Below are positions 18,378 through 30,487 of a stretch of DNA of 64,000 nt, one piece after another; positions within the stretch are counted from its first letter, which is position 1, and each line of letters starts with the position of its first letter. The DNA comes from Gaeumannomyces sp. JS-464 (Eukaryota > Ascomycota > Sordariomycetes > Magnaporthales > Magnaporthaceae): the NCBI GenBank assembly GCA_002197995.1, contig NGZR01000007.1, positions 1,756,399-1,820,398 on the forward strand, read 5' to 3'. The notes below the pieces were generated by a model. The model was given only the letters and a program-made list of their open reading frames with translations. It had not been told where the DNA came from and did not search any database. The position numbers and the translations under genes were made by a program.

Positions 18378-20748
18378 ACGCCTTTAGAACCAAGCCAAGC
18401 GAGGCATCGTCACGACGCGGCTCGGTGCGGCAGTCGGGTCGAGCCGTTTTAGTGCGAGGTTGTACGCCGGGCAATATCTGATATGGATTTGCGATAGCCC
18501 CAGTCGCTTTCCACCATCTCGACCTCAGGGGGCAAGAAGGCGGGGAAATATGCGGGAAAAATGACCAGGAGGAGTCGGCGATGTGGCAGGGGATTTGGCA
18601 AAATTTGCTGTGTTTGACCCCGTCTGTGCTTCCCCCTTGTGGGATGTATATGTGTAGCTCTAACTGCTCTCGGTAAAGCTCCTCGGTCTCCTGATTCCAA
18701 GGTGGCTGTGTCAAGGATTTATAGCGTTGGGCTGCAGATATAACGGTAACCGAAAGTACGGGTTGCGTCACCTTGACGGTGCTAGACGCTCCTGTTTCAG
18801 TGCGCAGGGGCCACACGTCCTATGGATGTTGACGTTTCCCGCCAAGCATGCTTGAACTTGGCTGACGCCGGGTGTTAGCCGTCTACAGAAACCACCACCG
18901 TATCACTTCACCAGGCCAAGGTCACGATAGTTGATTGTGGAAACCAGCTAAGTCGCTAACTTTGTTTCTCGAACGCTCGTCAGGATACTAGGAGGTTTCA
19001 AACACCCTATCGGCATAGTGGCAAGCTCAATGGCCACATCAATGTTGAGGCTACCCGATAAAATCTTTCCCAGGCGGCGCACGTCTAGCACTGCCACAGT
19101 GTCGCCGCCTCGAGTCGACAGAACACCCGAGTCGTCGGAACAGTCTGGAGCTGCAATTATGTGCGTCTTTAGTCTGGCACTTTATGGCATAGGAAATTGC
19201 GTGGTCCCGGACGTCGTGTCATCTCACGTCAAACCCTACCTGCGAGGCCTCGCATTGCGGAGTATCTCCGCAGGCACTGGCAACCCGGACGGACGATATA
19301 TCGGAAAATTGATGGACGCAAGTCATTGCAATCCAGCGGCGGCTTATTGACACACGAGAAATTTGCGCCTTGCCCTTACAAAGCAGTGACAGAAGCAAGA
19401 GTCCCACTCGACACTTACCCGTACGGGGATCGTGGTGTTGAGCGAGGCTTCTGTACAGTACATGGGGGCCGATGCAAAGCTTAACTGCTCCGTCAAGGAT
19501 GGGGCTGGGACGGGATCCCTTTGGTGGGCTGCGCTTGTCTTCGTCCCAGCAATGACGGCTTCGTCCCGTGCGGCTCCCCCTGGCTGCCACGAGGCCAAAC
19601 GTTCCCGAGTCGGCGGCTAGGTATGTCGGTTGAGTGCCTTGGTTCTTTTAGATTACCTAAGCTAAGGCGCTCGATCGCATCGCCGCCTAGAAATCCCTGT
19701 TGGGAACTCTCGCCCGAGAAATCCCCAGCGATTGGCCTCTCGTCGTCGGACCTGGGGCTTGTGTCGCTGCTGAATCCCTGGACTGAAACCAAGCCCTCGC
19801 CGATTCGGCCAGGCTCGAGAACCCCACAAGGCGCGGAGCACAGACACGGCAAATTTGCGTGTTGGGATGCAGCTGTCTTGGGTCGGGTTGCTCGGGCTTG
19901 TTCACCGAGGTTGATGCCTCCACTCGCGGCTCGGGACTTCGCGAATATGCAAAAGCCTGGGTCAGCAAGTGCATTTATGCCACAATATTGATCAAGGCCC
20001 ACCCACCGCCGTGGGTGATGCCCACTCGGTTTATTTTTACTTCGGCCCCCGCCATCAATGGACCGTCTCCTCTTCTCTGTTGCTGGGCATCGCCGATTGC
20101 CGCTTTCCACGGACCACACTTACGAATTGCCTTTTCCCAGCACGCCCAGGACCTATCAGCGGATGGAGGTTGCCGTGGACTCTCCTCTCAGTCCCTTGGT
20201 AATGTTTGGAGGGGAAGGCTGCGCCTCTTTTGGGCACCTGAGTCGTTGCTTTGGGGCTGGCCCGTCGAGCTGGGGGCAGTCGCAACGGGGTCGCCCTAGT
20301 CCCAACGGGGATAGCTGGGGCGCACGGTGACTACGTGAACCTTAAATGTGAGGCCCTGGCCTCCTCTTCAGCACCACGTAACCGCACGCCTGGCCCCTCT
20401 TCACCTGGTTTTGTCGCTAGTGAGCGCGGCAGCCATTGGTCCTGAACCAATACCGTCAGCAATTGATACCTGCATAGACGCCGACCTGCGGCCATCGTCC
20501 AGCCCCTCGCTCTCCGCGACTGCCCGCTCCGTATTAAACCGACCTCAGCCCAGCGACGACTATGGCCTGAGCCGAGCTGGCTGGAACATCGTTGGCATCG
20601 AGACCCGTCATGTTCAGCCGTGGCGACAATTTGGCAGTTCCGCGTCGAGACCACTCGCCGATCCGATATTTTTGTCCAGCTCTTCTTGGCGCGCATACAA
20701 CCACCCGACCCAGCCGCGCGCGACTCGCCGGTCTCGAGGCGAATTGAC
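18378..20748. other. gene-free stretch, about 2.4 kb
   Basis: Frames of up to 208 codons occur on both strands but lack start context, motifs and consistent splice sites. The last few hundred bases are the 5' flank of the regulator that starts at 20749. Confidence 0.5.
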
Positions 20749-23700
20749 ATGGCGACACGGAAGAAAGCTTGTGACACCTGTCACAGGAGAAAGGTACGGG
20801 CCTCCGGCTTTGGAGTCCTCTTGGCGGGCGAGAGGGGGAGGGGCGCTTTGCGCAGGAGTGTGAGCAGCGCATCGCTAAACCGTGCGTCAACCAACACCGC
20901 AATCGCCACAGATCCAATGCGACGGGGCGTCCCCACAGTGCAGCGGGTGCAAGAATCACGCGCTGCCGTGCACTTACAATCGCGAGACCGGCGTCAAGAA
21001 GAGGGCGGCCAAACCTGGCGGCACGACGAAACGGTGAGTCTAGCCCACCGCTGCGCCTGGCTCGCTCGAGGCCACGTTCGAGGATGGGCTGGGCCGACCA
21101 TCGGCCGCAATGGCTCCAGTCCGCTCCGAATGCTGACATCTTGGCGACGAGCCGGTGTCAGAACAACCTCCCAAAATGACCTCGCGAAGCGCATGGAACG
21201 CATCGAGCAGATACTGCAAGCAGCCAAACGAGCCCGTTGTGACATCCTCCCCACCGCCGAAGATGACGACGAATCAATACAGGCCGAGCCCTCTGCCGGA
21301 GCCCCCGACCCGATGCAGGTAGCAACGCCCATCGCGTCCTCAGCGCCGCACGGAGCCTCCACCGCGAGCCCCCAGCAGACACCCGGCCCAGAAACCACCC
21401 ACTGCCGCGGACTCGACAGCAAACTGGCCTCGATTGGCTGGATGAGGAGCCGCAACGGGAGCGTGCCGACCGTTCACCCCGTGTCCATCGGCTCGGCCCG
21501 GGTGCGATTTGGCAAGCTGCACTTTGTCGGCCTCGATCTAGGCGAGATCAGCTCGTATAACGGCGTCCCATTTTTCTCCGAGGACGGCCTCAACTGGATC
21601 CGGTCCCGCTGCGGAGCTGAGCCCTCATTTGAAAGCGCTTTGGCCCTCGGGTCCCGTCGCAAGCCTCCTGCCGACCAGACTCCCATCGGTGGGCCAGAAA
21701 CCCCCAAAGAAGGGAAGCCCGGAAAACAAAAGCTCTGGCAGACCATGCCGGACGGCTGGTGGCAAGAGCAGCCCGGTGTCGGCGACATGCCCTCGACCCT
21801 GCAGCGCCTTCCGCAGGTCGACCTGCCTGACAGGAGAGTGGTGGATAAGTTTGTGACCGCCTTCCGGATGTCGCAGTTCGGCATCTACATGCCCATCATC
21901 GACCCCGTCCTCTTTTCTGAGACCCTCGATCTCGCCTATACCGAGTGCCCGGGCGTAAGAGGGAAGCGCGACCCGAGCAGCAGTTCCGACGGGGCTGCAG
22001 GTGACGACGACGCTGGCGACATCTGTTACGTACATCCTCAGTACTACACCAGGGAAGATGTGGCTGTAATGGCCGCTCGAGCCGCCGTCTACGCCTTCAT
22101 CTCCCTCATTGGTCCCATGGCGGTCGTTGACGAGGACGAGTTTTCTGCAATAGACGGCGATGCGTATTCTGCCCAGGCGCACAATATGCTCCCACAGATC
22201 CTTCCAGGGGGCTCCCTCATGGCCTTGGAGACTGTGCTTTTCCTGGTAAGTGACCCTTTACCCTAACAATGCGGCATGTGTGTGAGCTGAGGGAACGAGC
22301 CATCGGTTTGGAGGCTCTGGCCTGCTCGTCTCGATGTGGATAGGGGGAGAAGAGCGGCGGGGGAATTTCACGGATTCGCCGGCACGCGCTAACCGTCGAT
22401 ACCACGCATACCAGGTCCTATATAGCCTCTTCACGGGCCAAATCCAGGCCACCAGTACATTTCATTCCACCGCCTGTCGAATCCTGTTTCTCATAGGCGG
22501 TCACACAGAAGAAGGACTCTCCTCGGCCAGTGCCGAGGAACTCACCCACCCGATGCAGGGTATGACCTTAGAAAAACTAGAAAAGGGCCCTCGGTTACCC
22601 GGCTCGGGCGCGTCCGAGGACCGCAGAGACAACGAGGAACGAACTGAACGGGTGAGGCGACACATCCGGCAGCTGTACCGAATATCGTTTTTGCTCGACA
22701 AAGAGCTGGCCATACGCACGGGTCTTCCACCCATCATGCATGACGACTACTGCGACCTGGAGATGCTGGAGCGGGCCTGGTCTATTGATCTCACCGGACT
22801 GCCGATTCACCAGCGGGAAATGCGAAACGGAGTGCCCGCAGGCCCTACACTGTTCGAGGAGGTCTCGCAGAAGGAGGGGCTGGAGCCGTACGCGATGCGG
22901 CTGGTCATTCTAAAGTCTCGAACCTGCCAGCTTCTCTACTCGCACGCGTCGAGCCGCAAGACTGATGCCGAGCTGCTTCGAGACATCCGCGAGCTCGATG
23001 CCGAACTCGACCGCTGGCGCTCTTCGGTACCACAACGCTTTCGGCCGGTGCTGACTTCATCACGGAGTGCAAGCCTCAGACCGCTGGCGGCAAGGGCGGC
23101 AGCTGCTGCTTCTGGGGGCCTGGTGGGTGATCAAGGTGCATCACCTGCCAGCGGCAGCGACGCCGGCTTTTTCGGCACGGCGATGGCCAACACACCGTCG
23201 CCTCCTGGTGTGTCTCTGGAGCACAGCAGCTGCAGCCCGGTGGGGCAACGCTGGTGGGATCGGCAAGATCTGATGATGACCAGGTGACGATGAAGGAGAT
23301 CAATGCAGCACTTTGAGTACTACTACCTCATGGCCACCATCCACCGGGCCAGCGGTCGATGCCAGGTGTGGTCGTCTGGACCTACTGAGGGGGGTCGGGA
23401 GCTGGCAGTAGTCAGTTCCAGCCACGCCTTGTCTCTACAGGCGAGTCGGTCGACCCTGATTTACCTTCGCGCGGCGTCTCGGTGCGCGCAGGGCATGAAT
23501 TTCTGGCAAGTCGCCCTCCATCTGTCTCCCTATTCTCCCAGATACTGTGAACATTAGACTGGTAAACTCGGCTTGTAATATGGCGTGTAAGTTGTCGCTA
23601 ACGACGTGTTATTGATTAGGATGCTATTCTTCTACCCGGTCTCAGCAATGCTGACCATATTCTGCAATGTCCTGCTCATGCCGCTCGACCCCGAAGTCAA

Positions 23701-23887
23701 GGATGACGCGGCTCTGCTCGAGTCGGTGCTGGAGTTGGTTGACGAGATGGGCCAGAGTCGGAGACTTACCCCCAATGAACTGATACACCTCCAGATCATG
23801 CACGAGTTTGTTTCAGAACTTGTGCGCCTGGCGCGATGCGCAATGGACAAGGCTGCCCGTGAGGTCGTCGAAGGGGCCGCGAGCTGA
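20749..23887 (+). CDS. Zn2Cys6 transcription factor with fungal-TF middle domain
   Basis: Exons, read from splice sites: 20749-20793, 20912-21033, 21162-22245, 22415-23365, 23441-23505 and 23620-23887. Exons 1-2 encode the binuclear cluster CDTCHRRKIQCDGASPQCSG followed by CKNHALPCTYNR, with all six Cys. Exon 3 starts a coiled coil (AKRMERIEQILQAAKRA). Exons 3-4 carry the fungal TF domain (YSLFTGQIQATSTFHSTACR). The C-terminal helices are LFFYPVSAMLTIFCNVLL. The intron at 23506-23619 is GC-AG (GCAAGT...TAG). Near 23,200-23,300 the frame meets TGA between WDRQDLMMTR and MQHFEYYYLMATIHRAS. The intervening bases read well in another frame (DDDQVTMKEIN), so two compensating indels or an unrecognised intron are likely. 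It would act in the nucleus; no target is evident. Confidence 0.75.
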
Positions 23888-25280
23888 GATAGTCCCTAGG
23901 TCGGGGCCCGACACCAGCAGTTGAGATATCATCGAGGGTCCGAATCGAAGCTTGCTCCTCTGCAACAAAATCGATCGTGTGCACATCGATTAGCAGGTGG
24001 CGCGAGGGACCGGCAAGTCGCGAGACAAGAACTTGGGGCCGCCCCACTCACGCGCGTCGTCACAGCAAGGGGCAGACCAGTGATCTTGGCGGCTCGGTTC
24101 GAGCCGCGGCTGATCTGAAAGCGCTCGGGAAACGCGGCAAAGAGGCCATTTGGTCTCGCCCACCGAGCATCAGCTGCCGGACCTGGAAGGAGGAGAGATG
24201 GAGTCGAGAGGTCGGCCAAACTTCAAGGCCTAATTTTGTACATTCAAGCTAATTGTTTTTGATGTGCCATTTTTTTCGACGTGTCATCGCATGGGTAAGG
24301 GGCACCGGAGTGAAGCCCCGACCGGCGCTGGCTTTGATCACTGAAAGGCGAGATCCGCAGATAAGAAACGGGCAAAGGCATCAGAGACACGAGATCAGGC
24401 ACTTGCTTGCTGGAGATACACAAGTCAGCAGCGCCAGCTACCCGGCCGAGACAGGCATGCCTCCCATGCTGTCGACGACAGAGTCTGATTGATTTTCCAC
24501 GGCGCTATCCGCCTCTTCAATCTTATGCTCAACCCGCACAGCACGTTATCCAGCCACATGATTTTTTCTTCTCTCTTCTTGACCGGAAAGCTCCCGGCCT
24601 CGTGAATCTCCACGAACCCCACGATTTTCCAGGCCATGGATCATGCAAGCGCGGGCAAGTGGCAGGTAAGGGTGGGGCAAGCAAAATATCGGCGCCAAGC
24701 AAAATACCACCTCGTGTTCGACCTCTTGGCTGTTGTTCTGGGGGACCCAGCATCCATCAGTTCGAGCTTGCTTTGGGCTGAAAAGATGGCTTGGGGATGC
24801 GATAATCAGCCGAGCCGTGAGGATGGGTCTCACTTGAGACCAGCCTGTTTGAGCGACGGACAGCCGACCCAAGGGCCAGCCACATTCTGCACCCCAGATT
24901 GATCATCGCCCAATCGCGAGTCCCTCGTTAAAGTGCTGGTCGGGTTGTTATCGATTGCTCTCAGTAGCCCAGTCCGAAGCCATCGCATCTCGACTGCAAC
25001 GTCGCAACCAACTGGCCGCGGCGATCACGATGACATCCCTGACATCCCTGGTAGCCTGATGGAGTGACGCCCCCACCGCTCGATGGCTACCCGCCCATCG
25101 CGACGGGGGTATAAGCATAAGCACCTGCCGCGTTCGGATTCTCTGATTCCACTCCCAGGGACAAGCCCCGCCTGGCGGGCGACGATCCCTCCCGCGCTGG
25201 CCACGGTCCCATCTCCCAGTCCAATGCGCCAGCCTTCGGTGCCATGCTGAAGATGAACAGATCTGCCAGCCTTAATTGCG
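23888..25280. other. gene-free stretch, about 1.4 kb
   Basis: No domain-bearing frame. Its last part is the promoter of the subtilisin gene. Confidence 0.5.
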
Positions 25281-25287
25281 TATAAAA
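25281..25287 (+). promoter_or_regulatory. TATA box (TATAAAA)
   Basis: TATAAAA in GCGTATAAAACCGGG, about 180 bp before the protease ATG at 25465, in an otherwise GC-rich region. Spacing fits a fungal TATA element with a leader of about 150 nt. Confidence 0.55.
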
Positions 25288-25464
25288 CCGGGCAGAGCCG
25301 CAGTACGACGACTGGCTGTCTATAATGACTTCTTCCTCACCCCCCGCCCTCGCTTTAGTCTCGGGAAGCGCAGACCGTCCTCAAGGTCGGTTGGAAAAAG
25401 GGAGCATATTTGTGTCGTCGTTCGTTTGACAAGTCGCTCGCTTTTGCCTGTTTTCCCCGTCATC

Positions 25465-28274
25465 ATGGTCGCCTGGTCCTCGCTCGCGCCCCTCGTGGGC
25501 CTGGCCCTCTCGGCTGTTGCCGGCGTCTCTGCCCAGGACGCCGCTGCCGAGCCGTCGACCAAGGCCCAGTTTGAGGACGTGCCCGGCGCCTTCATCGTCG
25601 AGTTTGAGGGAGACTACGACGCCGACGCGCTCGTTAACGACTTGCGCGGCGAGAAGCTCGACGCCGAGAAGCGCCTGAACCTCAAGTACAAGCTGTTCAA
25701 CGGCGCCTCCGTCAACGTCAACGGCACCGGTGACGCCGAGGAGACGGCGGCCAAGCTTGCCGGCCATCAGAAGGTCAAGAGGGTCTGGCCCGTCCGCAAG
25801 GTCAGCATGCCCATGGACCGGGTCCAGTCCGTCGGCAGCGGCGCCGCCCGCGCGCACGCCGCGATCATGGCCAGGCGCGGCAACATACCGTACAACAGCA
25901 CCTACTCGACACACGTCATGGGCCAGGTCCAGAAGCTGCACGCCGAGGGCTTCACCGGCAAGGGCATCCGCATTGGCGTCATCGACAGCGGCGTTGACTA
26001 CACGCACCCCGCCCTCGGCGGCTGCTTCGGCCCTGGCTGCAAGGTCTCGTACGGCTACGACCTGATCGGAGATGATCTGACCCAGTACCCCAAGCCGGAC
26101 CCAGACCCGATGGAGGCGTGTTTCGGCCACGGAACCCACGTTTCCGGTATTATTGGCGCTAACCCTAACGACATGGGTTTCCAGGGTGTCGCGCCCGACG
26201 CCGAGATCGGCATGTTCCGCGCCCTCAACTGCCTCGGCGGCAGCAGTAATGAGCTCCTTATGGCCGGCTTTAACATGGCCTTCGATGCCGGCTCCGACAT
26301 CATCACCTCGTCCACCGGCGTCCTCGGCGGCTGGGAGGACGACCCGTGGTCGCTGACCGCGGCCCGCATCGCCGCGGCTGGCGTCCCCATCTTCATCGCC
26401 GCCGGAAACGACGGTGAGAAAGGAATGGGCCAGCCAAGCAACCCGGCCGCCGGGCGCGGCGTCGCCTCGGTTGTCTCCATCGACAACACCGACATCCCCC
26501 GTGTCTTGACCGCGGGCTTCTACCAGGTCGACGGCGGCGAGACGGAGCGGTTCCCCTACCACACCGCCGTCTCCGTGCCGATGGGCAACCTGACGCGCCC
26601 TCTCGTCATGGTCAAGGACCAGTCCGGCGCCATGCTGGATGCCTGCAGCCCGCTCCCCGACAGCGTCCCCAGCCTGGCTGATGTCATCGCGCTGGTCGGT
26701 GCGGGGTCGTGCACTATCTTGCAGGCGTCGGCAAACGTCAAGGCCAAGGGTGGCAAGCGCATGATCCAGGTCCATTCTAACGACAAGTGAGTACAGCCTA
26801 GCGGCTCTTGCAGCGCACCTGCATCGTAAATCATAGCACAAGTTTTGCTGACCACCTCGCGCCGATTTTTAGCCCGAAGCCTTTCCAATTCCCTCGGGAG
26901 CTTGGCATGCTCGGTGTTGCACTCACGACTGCGTCTCAGGGCAAGAAATGGGCTGCCGCCTTCGCCGCCGGTCACAACATTACGATTACCACTCGCGATA
27001 CGGACAAGTCTCCCCATATGGCGACACATAACCCTGCTACCGTGTCGGGTGGCTATGTCTCCTACTGGTCCACTTGGGGTCCCTCCTGGCAGATGGATGT
27101 CAACCCAAACCTGGCCGCTCCCGGAGGCGAGATCCTCTCCACCTTCCCGCAGGCCGTCGGCACATACGCCGTCCTCTCAGGCACATCGATGGCCACCCCA
27201 TACGCCGCTGGTGTCGCCGCTCTTCTCATCCAGAAGCGCGGCGTCCGCGACGCTGAGTCCATCCGCGCCCTCCTCGCCAGCACCTCCAAGCAGCTTGTGT
27301 CGCATGACGGCCAGCGCCCCGACCCAACTGGCCGCCTGACCAGCGTCCTGCACGGCGGCCCCGGCATGATGCAGGCCTGGGACGCGAGCGAGGCCAAGGG
27401 CATTCTCAGCACGGCCGGCATCTCATTCAACGACACGGCCCACATTCGCGACATGACCTTCTCGCTCAAGAACACGGGCTCCACCGAGGCCACCTACGAG
27501 CTCGGCCACCGGCCCGCCGCCACCGTGTACGCCTACGAGGCCGACGGCGTCAACTACGCGTACCCTGTCCGCCTGGCCGACGAGGCGGGATCCACGGCGC
27601 AGCTCTCGTTCCCTGCGACTGGCGACCTTGTCACCGTGCCGGCCGGCGGCTCCCTCGACATCACAGTCAAGTGCAGCCCGCCATCGGGCCTCAACGCGAC
27701 CCGCCTGCCCTTCTACAGCGGCTTCGTCACGCTCAACGGCACCAACGGCGACGCCCTGACGCTGCAGTACCAAGGGGTGGCCGCGTCCCTCGTCGAGCAG
27801 CCCGTCATGCGCACCGCCCCCGGCTCTAACGGCCTGCCCACCACGTACCTGGCCGCCAGCGACTCGCGCTGGCCCATCCCCATTGAGGACGACCACGTCT
27901 TCCGCGTGCCGCGCCCCACCAACCCGCCCGGCCGCGAGACGGGCTCGTGGCCGCAGGCCCGCATCACCATGTCGCTGGGCGTGCCCGAGTTTGCGCTCCG
28001 CGTCGTGCCGCTGGGCGAGACGCGGGACAAGGCGGGCAACGTCACGGACTGGTTCGGCCACGAGACGCTCGGCACCGCCTACCTCAACCCGGCCCTGCGC
28101 CTGCCGCGCGAGCAGTACCGGCTGTCATTCCTGGGCCTGCTGAGCGACGGCACTGTCGTGCCCGAAGGCCGGTACAAGCTCCTCGCCACGGCGCTGCGGC
28201 TGTTTGGCGACCGGGAGAGGAAGGAGGACTGGCAGGTGCTGGAGCTGGGGCCGTTCAAGCTCGAGTACCTGTAG
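25465..28274 (+). CDS. secreted subtilisin-like serine protease (S8, Vpr/C5a-peptidase-like), 907 aa
   Basis: Two exons (25465-26786 and 26873-28274) flank an 86-nt intron (GTGAGT...TAG, branch GCTGAC). The ATG at 25465 starts a signal peptide ending AGVSA. Then come an I9-type prodomain (AFIVEFEGDYDADALVNDL to about residue 120) and the catalytic domain with Asp174 (GVIDSGVDYTHP), His222 (GHGTHVSGIIG), the oxyanion Asn in AAGNDG and Ser546 (GTSMATPYAAG). The interval between His and Ser holds a PA-like insert, as in the large Vpr-type enzymes. The C-terminal part of about 300 residues is beta-rich and matches the Fn3-like (DUF1034) region of this class. All catalytic residues are present and the frame is intact. 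The likely role is extracellular protein degradation. It has its own promoter and no operon-like neighbours. Confidence 0.92.
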
Positions 28275-28430
28275 AGAGTGGATCTACTCGCGGCCAGCGC
28301 GTGCCCCCGCAGGCAGGGTAGGATATGTAGATATTGTAAGACACAAATTTAAATGCACATATTTCTCTCGTGGAAAAACTCCAACGCACCGCCTGATGGA
28401 AGTGATATTGTCCTCAATGCTTTTTTAACT

Positions 28431-28450
28431 TTTTTTTTTTTTTTTTTTTT
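28431..28450. repeat. poly-T tract (20 T)
   Basis: An uninterrupted run of 20 T in the short convergent interval between the protease stop and the stop of the minus-strand LEA-like gene. Confidence 0.9.
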
Positions 28451-28570
28451 CTATTCAGGACGTGAGCCAAGTCGGGTATTAAGATCCATCTATATCTATC
28501 CAGAAACTCCTGTTTATATCCCAAGCCCCCTTTCCCCCGGAACCCCCTGCCATTCGCCGATTTACCCACC

Positions 28571-29213
28571 TCACTGACCGAGTTTCTTGCCAAAGTCACC
28601 AACGGCCTTTCCAGCCTCCTTGGCGTCCTTGCCGATGGCCTTTGCGGCATCCTTGATGTTGCCGCCAATCTCCTTCCCAGAGTTCCTGACGTCCCCGGCA
28701 AAGTCCTTGCCAGCCTTCCTGGCGTCGCTGGCAAAGTGGTTTCCGGCCTTTTTGGCGTTGTCGCCAAAGTTCTTGGCGCCGTCTCTGACGTCCCCGCCGA
28801 TCTGCTTGCCCGCGTTCTTGACGTCCTTGCCGACCTTTTTCAGGTCGTCGACCAGCGAGCGCTGCGTGATCTTCCTGCCGAAGTCGCCAACGGGTCTTGC
28901 CGGCGTCCCTGGCGCTGTCGCCGACCTGCCTGCCCGCGCCCTTGACGTTGTCGGCGAAGTCCTTTCCTGCCTTCTTGGCGTTGTCGCCAAAGTTCTTGGC
29001 ACCGTTCCTGACGTCCCCGCCGATCTGCTTGCCCGTGTTCCTGATGTCCTCGCCGGCTTTTTTCAGTTCGTCCAGGAAGCCGCGGACGTGGAGGGCGGCA
29101 ACGCTGCTGGGGCTGCCGACGAAGCGGCGCTGGACGGCGGCGGTGCCGGCCGGGCTCGCGCCCAGGACGGGGAGGGCGAGGGCGAGGAGGGTGAGGAACT
29201 GGATGAGGCGCAT
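28571..29213 (-). CDS. secreted LEA-like helical repeat protein, one frameshift
   Basis: Start at 29213 (MRLIQFLTLLALALPVLGAS, a signal peptide). The mature chain is made of 11-residue-like amphipathic repeats of the form xxAGKxxGxDVRN (for example KQIGGDVRNGAKNFGDNAKK), resembling LEA group 3 and apolipoprotein-like helices. The protein is an internal duplication: the DNA encoding KQIGGDVR.GAKNFGDNAKKAG recurs with a 223-bp offset (28752 and 28975). Because 223 is 222 plus 1, the offset itself shows a one-base insertion. It lies near 28,890, where the frame changes between GDSARDAGK and VGDFGRK. Without that base the chain would run to about 213 residues and end at 28571. Such proteins are associated with desiccation or membrane protection. 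Secretion would be unusual for LEA proteins. Confidence 0.7.
28752..29045. repeat. internal duplication within the LEA-like gene
   Basis: A segment of about 70 bp at 28752-28820 recurs at 28975-29045 with only a few mismatches, offset by 223 bp. It is the best conserved part of a longer intragenic duplication. Confidence 0.8.
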
Positions 29214-30487
29214 TTCGATGGATGGTAGAGTTGTTCCGCAAAAGAGAGTACAGGTCAAAGAGCGCAGCCTGGATTTATCAGAAACGAAGGGAAGGAGTGA
29301 AAAAGAAATAAAAATGGGCGAAGGGGGGCCAAGGCAGGATAAAACCAGGGGAAAACCCGACTCGAAAGAGTGTTGGTGAGGATGGAGATGGAGACAAATA
29401 TCTGTTGGATGGATGCCCGGAAGGAGGCCGTGACTTTATATCCAGATCGGTCGGAGCCTCCAAATCCAAGCATCTCGACTTACACCACGAGCAAGGCGAC
29501 GGGGAGGCCGACCAAAGGCGCAGAGTCATGAGTGGCGTGCGCGAGGGTGCCGATGGCATGCGCCACTGTGGGTACGTTCCCCGGGCTATTCCCTGTCCAC
29601 CACGATCCAGCGTTCCGGGACGAGGGCATCGTCGATTCGGTTCCTGAGTTCCCAAAGAAAGCTACAGCCCTGAAGCAGGACCAGTCCCTGTCAGGGCAAT
29701 GCCGGTTCATGAGCAAAAAAGGGGGAGGAGAAAGCTACCCCTAGTGGGGAGCTTGCCGGTGCAGCTTCTGTTCCCATAACGCCACCGGAGCTCGAGTCGG
29801 TGCCCCTGGCCGGGCAGCGCCAAGCATCCACTTCTCGTCATGCCGACCTGCCCAAAGTTCGGAGGTCAGTCGGTCCTGGCAGGTTCCTCGACGAGTTTTG
29901 CTGCTTTCGAATGCCCCGGAATGTCCACCGATCATTTTGCATGGCGAACTGCGGAGTTTGATCATTTACCCGCAAGGCGCCCGGCTGCGAAAAGCCCCTG
30001 GGGAAGGGCCCCCGAAAATAAAGCTTGAAAAGTCTCTGAGAGAAAATGGCTCTCCCAAGCCGACATGATTAGGAAAGTCTCCCCTGTTAACACGTCGATG
30101 TGCTGGCCAATCTCGTGAGTGCGCATGACATCTGTCCATTGTGGCATCTCATGTCCTCCCCCTATTTCTCCATCAACTTTCAACTACGCAAAACACATGG
30201 CACCACCGAGCTCAGCGGAGACTGGTGAGCAGCTCCGACTCGGGCGGTGCCGAGTCGGCCACACCAGGCTATTGCTAGCAGGCACAGGGGCGGCGGTGAT
30301 CATTTGCGTCAGGGATAATGCCCAACTGTAAGGCTATCTATTTTCGGCTACTGGAAGTCCACCTTGACCTTGTTTTTCCCACAGCCAGGTGAAAATTGTA
30401 TCCATACGCCAAGATCCTCGTTTAATGGTTTTCACCGTGGTTCTCGCCAGACCCATCGCTAACACATCCCAACCCCCACCCTATCCC
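29214..30487. other. gene-free stretch, about 1.3 kb
   Basis: No supported gene. It contains the 5' flank of the LEA-like gene and the 3' flank of the four-domain fusion. Confidence 0.5.

Noticed and set aside
25381..26841. Minus-strand frame of 486 codons opposite the subtilisin gene
   Set aside because: An antisense shadow of exon 1; the sense strand carries the complete catalytic triad.
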